Shown here: positions 26,369 to 34,076 of the stretch, piece by piece
Numbering within the stretch: position 1 is the first letter of the stretch
Layout: each line of letters starts with the position of its first letter
DNA from: Polyangium mundeleinium
Lineage (GTDB): Bacteria; Myxococcota_A; Polyangia; Polyangiales; Polyangiaceae
DNA: 64,000 nt
Reading direction: 5' to 3'
Assembly (NCBI RefSeq): GCF_028369105.1
Contig: NZ_JAQNDO010000001.1
Coordinates: forward strand, 2,411,711-2,475,710
The notes under the pieces: generated by a model
What the model saw: only the letters and a program-made list of their open reading frames with translations
Databases searched by the model: none
What the model was told of the DNA's origin: nothing
Program-made: the position numbers and the translations under genes

Positions 26369-26575
26369 GTTAACATTGCCGAAGGAGCCGGAAACACGGC
26401 GGGACATAAACGGCAGCGTTATCAAACGGCCCTCGGTTCCGCTCGGGAGGTGCTCGCCTGCGTCCAGGTCGCCCAGGCCATGCGCTACATCGGTGCGGTC
26501 GATGCACGCGTGCTCGATCGCATGGACCACGTCATCGCCACCCTGGGCCGCCTGGTCTACCGCCGCGCATCGTGA
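26369..26575 (+). pseudogene. Four-helix-bundle protein, C-terminal fragment
   Basis: 68 codons (VNIAEGAGNTAGHKRQRYQT and on to ALGSAREVLACVQVAQAM, then VIATLGRLVYRRAS) that match the second half of the intact copy at 27408-27731 (HTAMGSAAEVRACLDVAEAL, RIIATLHRLVRR). No start codon or ribosome site precedes it. It begins at the N-[VI]-A-E position where the fragment at 17571-17741 ends, so the two probably derive from one gene or from two copies of the family. Confidence 0.7.
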
Positions 26576-26584
26576 CCCCCGCAA

Positions 26585-26614
26585 GGCGGGCCGTCCTTCA
26601 CCGGGCGGCCCGCC
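26585..26614 (+). terminator. Conserved hairpin after the split four-helix-bundle gene
   Basis: A 12-bp stem (GGCGGGCCGTCC with GGGCGGCCCGCC, one T-G pair) around the loop TTCACC, nine bases after the stop. The intact module has the same 11-bp core stem and TTCAC loop at 27372-27399. Confidence 0.6.
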
Positions 26615-26819
26615 AAACGGCCTGGATCGCAGCATCCATAACGATGCACCTCGCGCCATTCGCGGCGGATCGTGACATGTCCCGCGACGAACCAATCCCC
26701 ACATTTCGGCGTTGATTCGCGCCCCAATTCATGAGACAAAACAAGCGACGCCAGCCGGCGCCTTCAACACCGACCGGCGTCTGACCTGCAAACACCAAAC
26801 CGAGTGGAGTTCACAAGCT

Positions 26820-27356
26820 GTGAGCAACGTAGACGTCTATCCTGAATCCGCCAAGAAACCAGCAACCCTTCCTTACCCGGAGGCGACCTTCGCGCGGTTT
26901 TACCGCGAATCCTGGGACTTCGTTCGACGCGTCCTTCTGAAGCGCGGCGTTCCGGAGCGGGAGGCGGACGACCTCGTGCAAGAGGTGTTCATTGTTGCCT
27001 GGAGGCGACGCGACAGCGTCGCGTTCGGCGAACAGGCGCGACTGTGGCTCTCCATGGTGGCGCTCTACATCGCATCGAATCATCGGAAGCTCGCGCGGTA
27101 TCGGACGGAAGAGCTCGCGGGAGAGCTCCCGGAGCCTGCGGTCTTTCCGCGGGTGATCGAGGTCATCGACGCCGCCCACCTCCTTGCGAGGGCCCTTCGC
27201 AAACTCGGTCGCAAGGTCGCTGCCGTGCTGGTTGCGTATGAGATCGAGGGCCGCTCGATGCCGGAAATCGCCCGAATGCTTCGAATCCGACTCACAACCG
27301 CCTACGCCTGCCTGCAACTGGCGCGAAACCGTCTGGCGCTCCACGCCCCCTTCTGA
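26820..27356 (+). CDS. RNA polymerase sigma factor, ECF type
   Basis: 178 residues from GTG 26820 (VSNVDVYPESAKKPATLPYP), with TGGAG about 12 bases upstream; longer starts lie in non-coding DNA. Region sigma-2 is visible as FARFYRESWDFVRRVL followed by EREADDLVQEVFIVAWRR, and region sigma-4 as VAYEIEGRSMPEIARMLRIR with TAYACLQLARNRL. No membrane segment; no anti-sigma factor gene is next to it. It is convergent with the intact four-helix-bundle gene, the two stops being about 50 bases apart around a strong hairpin. Promoter target unknown. Confidence 0.9.
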   Translation: MSNVDVYPESAKKPATLPYPEATFARFYRESWDFVRRVLLKRGVPEREADDLVQEVFIVAWRRRDSVAFGEQARLWLSMVALYIASNHRKLARYRTEELAGELPEPAVFPRVIEVIDAAHLLARALRKLGRKVAAVLVAYEIEGRSMPEIARMLRIRLTTAYACLQLARNRLALHAPF

Positions 27357-27371
27357 CGCTCGGCGAAAGCT

Positions 27372-27399
27372 GCGGGCCGCCCCGTGAAGGACGGCCCGC
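27372..27399 (-). terminator. Conserved hairpin between sigma factor and four-helix-bundle gene
   Basis: Read on the minus strand: an 11-bp stem GCGGGCCGTCC / GGGCGGCCCGC with loop TTCACG, followed by AGCTTT. It stands between the convergent stops at 27356 and 27408, so it can end transcription from both sides. The core is shared with 26585-26614. Confidence 0.6.
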
Positions 27400-27407
27400 T
27401 TTACGCC

Positions 27408-27731
27408 TCACCGCCGCACGAGCCGGTGCAAGGTAGCGATGATCCGGTCCAGCGAATCGCGCAGCTCATCATCCACCGCATCCACGTACCCGAGTGCCTC
27501 TGCCACGTCCAGACACGCCCGAACCTCCGCCGCCGAGCCCATCGCCGTATGCCATCGTGCCCGTTCGTTCCGCCCTTGCGAATATGCGCCTTCGTGCAAG
27601 TTCAGCGGCACGCTGGTGGCGGCGCGCCGTAGCTGATCCGCGAGATTCGCATCCCTCCCGCCGACCTTCTCGATGACCGGCCGCAGCCGCCGCAGCATTT
27701 CGATCGTCACGCTGTAGATCCTGAGAGCCAT
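27408..27731 (-). CDS. Four-helix-bundle protein (23S-IVP/bAvd-like), intact copy
   Basis: 107 residues from ATG 27731, with AGGAGGAA 5-12 bases upstream. The four amphipathic helices can be followed: LRIYSVTIEMLRRLRPVIEKV, DANLADQLRRAATSVPLNLHEGA, ARWHTAMGSAAEVRACLDVAEALG and DELRDSLDRIIATLHRLVRR. Such proteins form basic bundles and pentamers; relatives are encoded within 23S rRNA intervening sequences and as accessory proteins (bAvd) of diversity-generating retroelements, where they bind RNA or reverse transcriptase. No reverse transcriptase or rRNA gene is near here. A structured leader lies between this gene and a microsatellite. Binding to its own leader is a testable guess. Confidence 0.88.
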   Translation of the reverse strand: MALRIYSVTIEMLRRLRPVIEKVGGRDANLADQLRRAATSVPLNLHEGAYSQGRNERARWHTAMGSAAEVRACLDVAEALGYVDAVDDELRDSLDRIIATLHRLVRR

Positions 27732-27795
27732 TGCTTCCTCCTTCCCCGACCGGGGACCCTTGTCCCACGCCCGCGCGCGGAGGGTGGTGCGAGGC

Positions 27796-27861
27796 TGCGA
27801 GGCAAAGCCTCGCACCGCCCGGAGCCGCCCGGAGCGCGAAGCGCGAGGACGGCGAGGACGG
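27796..27861 (-). ncRNA. Structured leader upstream of four-helix-bundle gene, copy 2
   Basis: On the minus strand two CCGTCC blocks (27856-27861, 27847-27852) face two GGGCGG blocks (27825-27830, 27815-27820) across an apical GCGCTTCGCGC (27834-27844). A second hairpin TGCGAGG-loop-CCTCGCA follows at 27796-27814. Block order equals copy 1 at 17434-17498, but hairpin arms differ while staying self-complementary. The gene start is 65 bases further on. Confidence 0.5.
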
Positions 27862-27938
27862 CTTGGCCTTGCGCCACCCGAGCACGCGGGCATGCTCGAC
27901 CCCCCCGGACGAGAGCGCCATTGAATCCGCGTCCGACA

Positions 27939-27990
27939 AGCGGAAGCGGAAGCGGAGGCGGAAGCGGCAGCGGAAGCGGAAGCGGAGGCG
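27939..27990 (+). repeat. Short GGAAGC-type microsatellite at four-helix module, copy 2
   Basis: About 50 bases of GCGGAA, GCGGAG and GCGGCA units. It lies upstream of the intact module like the larger tract at 17183-17370, but with opposite strand sense relative to the module. Confidence 0.8.
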
Positions 27991-28026
27991 CCGATCCGGG
28001 TGGACGAGGGGTAGCTCCAACAGCCG

Positions 28027-29241
28027 CTACCCGCCCTTCTCCTCCCCCGTCGGCAGCGCACAAAAGAACGTCGTGCCTTCGCCGGGGTTGTTCTCGGCCC
28101 ACAACCTCCCCCCGTGGGATTCCACGATGGACCGGCTGATCGAGAGCCCCACGCCGAGCCCCTCGGCCTTCGTCGTGAAAAACGCCTCGAAGACCCGCTC
28201 CATCTCGCCCGGCGCGATTCCCTTGCCCGAATCCTCCACCGACAGCACCACCTTGTCCTTGCCATTGACGCGCGTCCGCAGGACCACGAGGCGCGCGCCG
28301 GCTGGGCGATCCGCGACCGCGTCGAGCGCATTGACCACCAGATTGAGCACGACCTGCTGGAGCTGAATGCCGTCGCCGCGCACCTCGGGCAGCCGCGGCG
28401 CGAGGTCGAGCCGCAGCGCCACGCCCCGGAGGAGCGCGTCATTCCCCACGAGCCGCGCCACCTCGCTCGCGAGCTCGTTCAGGTTGTGCCCATCCGCGCG
28501 CGGCGTCCCCTTCTTCAGCATCGCCCGCATACGCTGGATGATCGTCGCCGCGCGCCTATCGTCGTCCACGATGTCGGAGAGCGCCGAGAGCGCTTCAATC
28601 AGATCCGGCGGTGACTTCTGGAGCAGGCGCCGCGCCGCCTGCGCGTTGCTCAGGATCGCGGCGAGCGGCTGGTTCAATTCGTGCGCGATCGAGGCCGCGA
28701 GCTCGCTCATCGCCGCCACGCGGTTCAGGTGCGTGAGGCGCTGGTTCGTGGCCATGAGCTCGTCGGTCCGGCGCACGACCTCGGCTTCGAGGGTATCCTT
28801 CGCGCGGGCGAGCTCTGCGGCGGCCCGTTCGAGCTCGGCGTTTTTCTCCGCGAGCGCCCGCGCCCCGGCGCGCACGGCGATCTGCGCGCGCACGCGGGCC
28901 GCGAGCTCGGCGCGCACGAACGGCTTGGTCACGTAGTCGACCGCGCCGAGCTCGAGCCCACGCACCCGGCTCGCCGTGTCCGCGAGCGACGTCATGAAGA
29001 TGATCGGGATGTCGCGTGTCGCCGGATCGGCCTGGAGGCGCCGGCAGACCTCGAAGCCGTCCATGCCGGGCATGATTGCGTCGAGCAGCACGAGATCGGG
29101 CTCCTCGCGCTGGATTTGCCGGAGCGCCATCGCCCCGTCGAGCGCCACCGCGAGGGCGAAGGGCTGGCCCGCGAGCGCGTCGGAGAGGAGCTTCAGGCTT
29201 TGGGGGTCGTCGTCGACGAGCAAGACGAGGGACGCGCGCAT
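28027..29241 (-). CDS. Receiver-histidine kinase hybrid (HExNQP type)
   Basis: 404 residues from ATG 29241 (MRASLVLLVDDDPQSLKLLS). A receiver covers residues 5-125 with the Asp in LVLLDAIMPGMDG and Lys in YVTKPF. A coiled coil (AEKNAELERAAAELARAKDTLEAEVVRR) follows, then the H box in SIAHELNQPLAAILSNA, the N box in VVLNLVVNALDAV, VEDSGKGIAP and GLGVGLSISRSIVESHGG. No membrane segment or PAS domain. It is divergent from a FixJ-type regulator with only 71 bases between the starts, so they likely share a control region and form a pair. Confidence 0.92.
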   Translation of the reverse strand: MRASLVLLVDDDPQSLKLLSDALAGQPFALAVALDGAMALRQIQREEPDLVLLDAIMPGMDGFEVCRRLQADPATRDIPIIFMTSLADTASRVRGLELGAVDYVTKPFVRAELAARVRAQIAVRAGARALAEKNAELERAAAELARAKDTLEAEVVRRTDELMATNQRLTHLNRVAAMSELAASIAHELNQPLAAILSNAQAARRLLQKSPPDLIEALSALSDIVDDDRRAATIIQRMRAMLKKGTPRADGHNLNELASEVARLVGNDALLRGVALRLDLAPRLPEVRGDGIQLQQVVLNLVVNALDAVADRPAGARLVVLRTRVNGKDKVVLSVEDSGKGIAPGEMERVFEAFFTTKAEGLGVGLSISRSIVESHGGRLWAENNPGEGTTFFCALPTGEEKGG

Positions 29242-29312
29242 CGTTGACAGGGTCGGAGATATGGGGGAGGAATGCCAGCAGCGTAACGTCATTGTCTCAG
29301 GACCAGGAAGCG

Positions 29313-29927
29313 ATGGCACAAACGGAGCGCACCGTATTCGTCGTGGATGATGATCCCTCCGTGCTGCGCAGCCTGGAGCGGCTCCTGCGCTCGGCGGGGT
29401 ATGCGGTCGAGGCGCACGCTTCCCCGCGCGGGTTTCTCGACCACGCGCCTTCGGGTCGGCCGGGGTGCGTGGTCGTGGACCTGCGCATGCCCGAGATCGG
29501 CGGGCTCGACCTGCAGGAGGAGCTCGCGCGGCGGGGCTTCGAGCTGCCCCTGGTGTTCCTGACCGGGCACGGCGACGTGCCGAGCTCGGTGCGCGCCATG
29601 AAGGGCGGCGCGGTCGATTTTCTCTCCAAACCTTGCGACGATACCGATCTGCTCGCGGCGGTGGAGCGGGCGCTCGCGCGGGACGCGGAGGCGCGCGCGG
29701 TGCGCTCGGAGAAGGCGGCCCTTCGCGCTCGGTTCGCGGCGCTCACCCCGCGCGAGCATGAGGTGTGTCTGCTCGTCGCGCGGGGCCTTCTGAACAAGCA
29801 GATCGCGGTGGAGCTCGGCGCGGCCGAGAAGACGATCAAGGTGCATCGGGGCCGGGTCATGGAAAAGCTCGGCGCGGAATCGGTGGCCGAACTCGTGCGT
29901 CTCGTGGATCGCGTGCAAGACACCTGA
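29313..29927 (+). CDS. FixJ/NarL-type response regulator with LuxR HTH
   Basis: 204 residues from ATG 29313, with AGGAAG just upstream. Receiver: FVVDDDPSVLRSLERLLRSAGY, the Asp in CVVVDLRMPEIGG, the Thr in VFLTGHGDVPSSVRAMKGGAVDFLSKP and its Lys. The C-terminal LuxR HTH reads [44 protein letters not shown]. The same architecture as the regulator at 24639-25250, and both are beside an HExNQP kinase. Partner of the divergent hybrid kinase is inferred from position. Confidence 0.92.
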   Translation: MAQTERTVFVVDDDPSVLRSLERLLRSAGYAVEAHASPRGFLDHAPSGRPGCVVVDLRMPEIGGLDLQEELARRGFELPLVFLTGHGDVPSSVRAMKGGAVDFLSKPCDDTDLLAAVERALARDAEARAVRSEKAALRARFAALTPREHEVCLLVARGLLNKQIAVELGAAEKTIKVHRGRVMEKLGAESVAELVRLVDRVQDT

Positions 29928-30024
29928 GGCTCGTCCGAGCGCGCCGCTCCGCGGGAATCGGGAGGTCCTCACGCATGCGCTGGGTGTACCAGGCCGCTGC
30001 TCGGCGCGACATGGGACCAAAGTC

Positions 30025-32907
30025 CTACACGCGGGGCGCGAGCGCGGCGCAGAGCTCGTGGAGACGGAATGCCTCGGCCAGCGCCCGCACCTCGCCCGCC
30101 CATGCGGCGAGCCGTTCGTCCTCGGCTTGGATCCCCTGGAGCTCCTGCAAGAGCTCCGGAATCCGCCCCCGCTCGGCGAGGTCGAGCAGGCGCGCGAGGA
30201 CCTCCGCCGTCGGCTCGATGCGGGGCGCGGGTTCGTCCTCGGCTTCGGTCGTCGCGGGGGCGGCGTGGATCCAGGTGAGGGCGAGGCGGCGCGCGAGCAC
30301 GTCGAAGAGCGCGGAGAGGCGCACGGGTTTGGGGAGGAACGCGTCGCAGCCGGCGTCCTTGGCGCGCTGCTGTTGCGCTTCGTCCACGCTCGCGGAGGAG
30401 GCGACGAGGGGCAACCCGGCGAGCGCGGGGAGGCGGCGCAGGCGGCGCGCGATTTCGTCGCCGGGGAGGTCGGGCAAGGCGAGGTCCAGGATCACGAGAT
30501 CGGGCCGCTGCGCCTCGATCCTCGCGAGGGCCTGCGCGCCGTCCTCGGCCAGGGCGACCTCGAACCCGAGCGGGCCGAGGGCGTCTCGCAAGAATGCACG
30601 ATTGCCTTCGTTGTCGTCGACGAGCACCCTCCGCCGCGCGCCCTCGTAGCCGGTGATCACCTCGGCGGGGCCCGGCTCGCTGGCCGACGTTTTCTCCCGG
30701 GCGACGGGAAGGCGGAGCGCCACCGTGAACGTGCTGCCCTCGCCGAGCGTGCTCGCCACGTCGATCCGGCCGCCCATTTGCTCGACGATCTTCCGGCTGA
30801 TCGAGAGCCCGAGCCCGGCACCCTCGGCGCGTGTCCCCCGGTCGCCGGCCTGCTCGAATGGATCGAAGATCCGCGCGAGATCGTCGGGCGGGATCCCCGG
30901 GCCCGCCCTCGGCTGGCACGTAATGAAACACGAGCCCCTTCGACTCCGCGCGCACCCGGCAAAGATCGGCGACGCTTTGCAGCAATGCCGGGAGGTGGAC
31001 CTCGGCCGGGACGAGCTCCATCTTGCCGGCCTCGATCCGGGCGAGATCGAGGACATCGTCGATGAGCCCGAGCAGGTGCTCCCCCGAGCGCTGCACGACG
31101 CCGAGCCCCGCCGCGAGCTCCTCCCGCGAGAGCCGCGGGGCCCGGGCGAGGAGCTGCGCATACCCGAGGATGCCATTGAGCGGCGTGCGCAGCTCGTGGC
31201 TCATGCTGGCGAGGAAGCTCGATTTCGCGCGGTTCGCCGTGTCAGCGGCTTCTTTGGCCGCTTTCAGCTCGGCGGTCCGCTCCTCCACCTGCTGTTCGAG
31301 CTCCACGTTGCGCCGCGCGAGCGCCCGGAGCCGCACCCGCACGCCTCCGTACACGAGCGCCGAGGCGGTCAGGGCATACCCGAGGTAGGCCCACCACGTC
31401 CGCCGGGGCGCTGGTTTGACCTGGAACGCGATCGACACGGGCCCTGCGACGTTGCCGGCGTAATCGCGGCCCCAGGCCTGGAAGGTGTACGTCCCCGCGG
31501 AGAGGTTCGTGTACCGCGCCTTCGTGTCCACGCTCCAGTCGCTTGGCGAAGGGTCGAACCCCAGGAGCTGCATGCGGTATCGTGTGTCGGGCACGCGAAA
31601 AAAGGAGAGGAGCGAGACATCGAAGGCGAGGGTGTTCTGATTCCAGGGGAGCGCGGTGTCCGGCAAGAGGGCCCCGCCCGCCGCGCGGACCGCGGAGAGG
31701 ACGAGCGGCTTCGGCGTGACGTCCTCGATTTCGCGCGCCGGATCGAAGACGGCCGCGCCGCCATCCCCTGCTCCGAGAGCCGCAGGAGCTTGTTGTCCGC
31801 GCCAAACCAGATTTCGCTCCCGCCTCCTGCGTCTCGCACCTCGGCGGGCCCCGCGATCGTGCCGGAGAGCGACGAGTTGCGCGGCGTGAAGGCCACCCAC
31901 CCGTCGTGCCGGAGCTGCGCGAGCCCGCCTGCGCCGATCCAGAGCGTACGGCCGGTCGTCGCGACCGCGAGGACGAAGTTGTCGAGCAAATTGGAGTTCG
32001 TCGTCGTGAGCGTCGCCCATTCCCCCTTCGACAAGCGGGCGAGTCCGCCGCCGTAGGTGCCGGCCCAGATCGTACGTTCTCCCGCACCATCCACCGTCTC
32101 GGCGAGCGCGCGGATCACAAAACGAGGCGCGGGCGAGGATTCCCCCGCGACACGCTCCCACCGGCCGTCCGTGCATCGGAGGACGCCGGAACGCGCGCCC
32201 GCCCATAACTCGCTCCTGCCGTTCCCATCGGTGGTCTGCAAGATCGAAAAGACGCCTTTCACGTCCTCCACCGCGCCATCCGCCTGGAAGGGTGCGCAGC
32301 GCTTATCCTCGCAATGAAAGATTCCTTCTGTGCCGACCCAGAGCGTCGGCTCGCCGGACGGCAAGGTCCCTTCGCGAAGGGTGAAGACGTCCGGGGGCTC
32401 GAAGCCAGGTCCCAGCTCGAGACGGTGGAAATGCCCGCCCTCGAATTGATAAAGCCCATCAGTCGTGCCCACCCAGAGCGCGGGCCCACGGCGTGATCCG
32501 AGGATGGAACGGATCGGACGCGCACTCGTGAGGCCCTCGGCGGCCCCGAACCGCTGGAAAGCCCCGTTGGCGAACCGAAAGACGGCGCCGTCGACCATGC
32601 CGAATCAGATGGCGCCGTCCTGCGCCTCGGCGATCGCCTGGACCCAGCTCGGCGAACCTCCCGTCGGGATGGGAAAGGGCGTGATGCGCTGGCCGTCGTG
32701 ATAAGCCGCGCCGGCCTGCGTGCCGATCCACATGTGGCCGCCGCGGTCCAAGGTGATGGCGTTGACGACGCTATGGGGCAGGCCCTGGTCGACGCCGAAG
32801 ACGCGGATCGTGGGGGCGCCGAGCGTGGTCGCGTCGGCGGCGAAGGAAGGGCGAGGGGACGCCGCAACGAGGACGGCGAGGAGCGCGGGAAGTGCGAGGC
32901 GGCTCAC
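30025..32907 (-). pseudogene. Propeller-type hybrid histidine kinase, disrupted by three lesions
   Basis: The gene would encode a signal peptide (MSRLALPALLAVLVAASPRP), a two-component-regulator propeller, a Y_Y_Y domain (FFRVPDTRYRMQLLGFDP to NLSAGTYTFQAWGRDYAGN), a membrane helix (WWAYLGYALTASALVYGG), HisKA (SHELRTPLNGILGYAQLL), HATPase, and a receiver (VLVDDNEGNRAFL, Asp in LVILDLALPDLPG). Three defects are seen. TGA at 32605-32607 replaces an expected Trp in GAI-W-FGMVDG. A frameshift occurs near the G4 tract at 31765-31768. Around 30893-30915 the frame returns, with about 65 residues of HATPase including the N box missing. The last defect cannot be a base-calling error alone. Confidence 0.8.
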
Positions 32908-33025
32908 GCGGCCGGAGGATACATGGAGCGCGGCGTCATCGTGAAGCCACGTTCGATCTCTGGAGCGACTGTGAGGGTTGCTGTCCTCGGGCGCCGAGGC
33001 GAGGAGGCATCAGCCTCGAACGAAG

Positions 33026-33874
33026 CTACAGCAGGCGAATGCCAAGGACGTTGAGATGCAGGATGCAGAGGTCGCTCTCCTCGAGTGAGGTCTGAACGGC
33101 CGGTTTGCCGTTGCAGGTGAAGATTCCATCCGAACCCGTGCAAGCGGTGGCACGATCGTAACGAACCTGCACACCACAAGTGTTGAGAGCCGTACCGCAG
33201 ATGCGCGTGATCCAAGATACCGACGTCAGGAGCCCGCAGGTGTTGAGCAGGTCCACGCGAGGCCAGGCGTAGTAGACGGGGGTCTCGCTCGCGCCCTGGA
33301 GCTTCACCTGCCAGATCGCCTCCTCGATGGTGAACCCTTGCGCGTCCCCGCTCTCCGTCCCGGCGATGCTGGGCCCCGAGAGGAAAAACGGCACATGGGC
33401 GCCGAACGGGTTCAGGTGCGTCACCATGCACGTGAGCGCATCCTCCTTCTGCGACGTCGTGAGGCCCGCGCTCGGCCATGAGCCGGTCGTGCTGAGGATC
33501 CCGCCGCCCGTGTAGACGCGGTCCCCGCTCGTGAGCTGCGTCCCCACCGGGAGCGTGCATCGCGCGGCGTACGAGAAGACCTCGCGCCCGCCTTCGGTGG
33601 CGAGCAGCCCCGTCGCCACGATCGCGGGGTTGACTGCCGATGGGTTCTGTGGATCCGCAGCGGCTCCCCCCAACGCAGTCACGAGCGCGGTGACGTTGGC
33701 GTGGTAGTCGGCGGGGAGCAGGCCGTTGAGTCCCCCTGCGCCCTTGGTGGGGCCGCCCTGTGCCTCGAGTGCCGGGGCCTCCTCGAAATCACCCGGATCC
33801 ACCGCGGTGGCGCAGCCGGTGAGGGTGAGCGCGGCTCCAAGAAAAAAAGCCGTGAGCAAGCGAAATGACAACAT
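33026..33874 (-). CDS. Putative lipoprotein with Cys-rich C-terminal part
   Basis: 282 residues from ATG 33874, preceded by AAGGAG. The lipobox LTLTGC with Cys at residue 21 follows a signal helix (FRLLTAFFLGAALTLTG). The mature part has a Gly-rich linker (GGPTKGAGGLNGLL) and then a domain typical of myxobacterial surface proteins: SYAARCTLPVGTQL, LTCMVTHLNPFGAHVPFFLSG and several Cys near the C terminus (NTCGLLTSVSW, TRICGTALNTCGVQVRYDRA, TACTGSDGIFTCNGKPAV) that could form disulfides. I know no function for it. It is divergent from the Ser/Thr kinase. Confidence 0.8.
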   Translation of the reverse strand: MLSFRLLTAFFLGAALTLTGCATAVDPGDFEEAPALEAQGGPTKGAGGLNGLLPADYHANVTALVTALGGAAADPQNPSAVNPAIVATGLLATEGGREVFSYAARCTLPVGTQLTSGDRVYTGGGILSTTGSWPSAGLTTSQKEDALTCMVTHLNPFGAHVPFFLSGPSIAGTESGDAQGFTIEEAIWQVKLQGASETPVYYAWPRVDLLNTCGLLTSVSWITRICGTALNTCGVQVRYDRATACTGSDGIFTCNGKPAVQTSLEESDLCILHLNVLGIRLL

Positions 33875-33971
33875 GATCTCCTTCTCTCTGCGCTCGGCGC
33901 TGAGTGCCCTGGTCAGCGCCTCCATCCGTCAGTACTGACGATTCTGCGAGCGTCTGTGGCCTGGCTCTCAG

Positions 33972-33990
33972 CCGTAACCGAACGTTACGG
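33972..33990. promoter_or_regulatory. Inverted repeat CCGTAAC-N5-GTTACGG upstream of Ser/Thr kinase
   Basis: Perfect 7-base arms around CGAAC. The half-site CCGTTAC recurs at 34005-34011 and 34084-34090. A cluster of this kind in the divergent gap between the lipoprotein and the kinase suggests an operator. Confidence 0.45.
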
Positions 33991-34012
33991 TAGGCTTCTT
34001 GCAACCGTTACA

Positions 34013-34034
34013 CCATGGGACCTTGGTCCCATGG
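34013..34034. promoter_or_regulatory. 22-bp near-perfect palindrome upstream of Ser/Thr kinase
   Basis: CCATGGGACC and GGTCCCATGG are perfect 10-base arms with a two-base TT centre, about 40 bases before the likely kinase start. Operator or RNA hairpin. Confidence 0.45.
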
Positions 34035-34076
34035 CGAGTCCCCTTCCCGATAGGTCATGGTGTCCGTGTGCGTTCT

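Larger units (their letters stand above)
17719..26370. mobile_element. Putative inserted island of about 8.6 kb splitting a four-helix-bundle gene
   Basis: The N-terminal part of a four-helix-bundle gene ends at the left edge and its C-terminal part begins at the right edge, with the two coverages meeting at the same N-[VI]-A-E motif. The left edge TTTTCGCCTAAAGAAGCGAT (17720-17739, +) resembles the reverse complement of the right edge, CCTTTCGCCAAACGGCGAT (26351-26369), giving an imperfect terminal inverted repeat. Inside are an IS91-type remnant and a zinc-ribbon-like repeat protein. Genes inside appear to have a lower GC content than neighbours (estimated by eye). No identical target duplication was found. 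Confidence 0.4.

Noticed and set aside
17719-26370. Exact target-site duplication at the island ends
   Set aside because: The facing sequences (AATGTCGCCGAAGCGG and AACATTGCCGAAGGAG) are similar only because both encode the same family motif; they are not identical.
26820-27731. Diversity-generating retroelement around the bAvd-like gene
   Set aside because: No reverse transcriptase, template repeat or variable repeat was found near either copy.
30010-30027. Partial copy of the 34013 palindrome (CATGGGACC...GTCC)
   Set aside because: Only one arm matches well and the other is broken, so chance similarity cannot be excluded.
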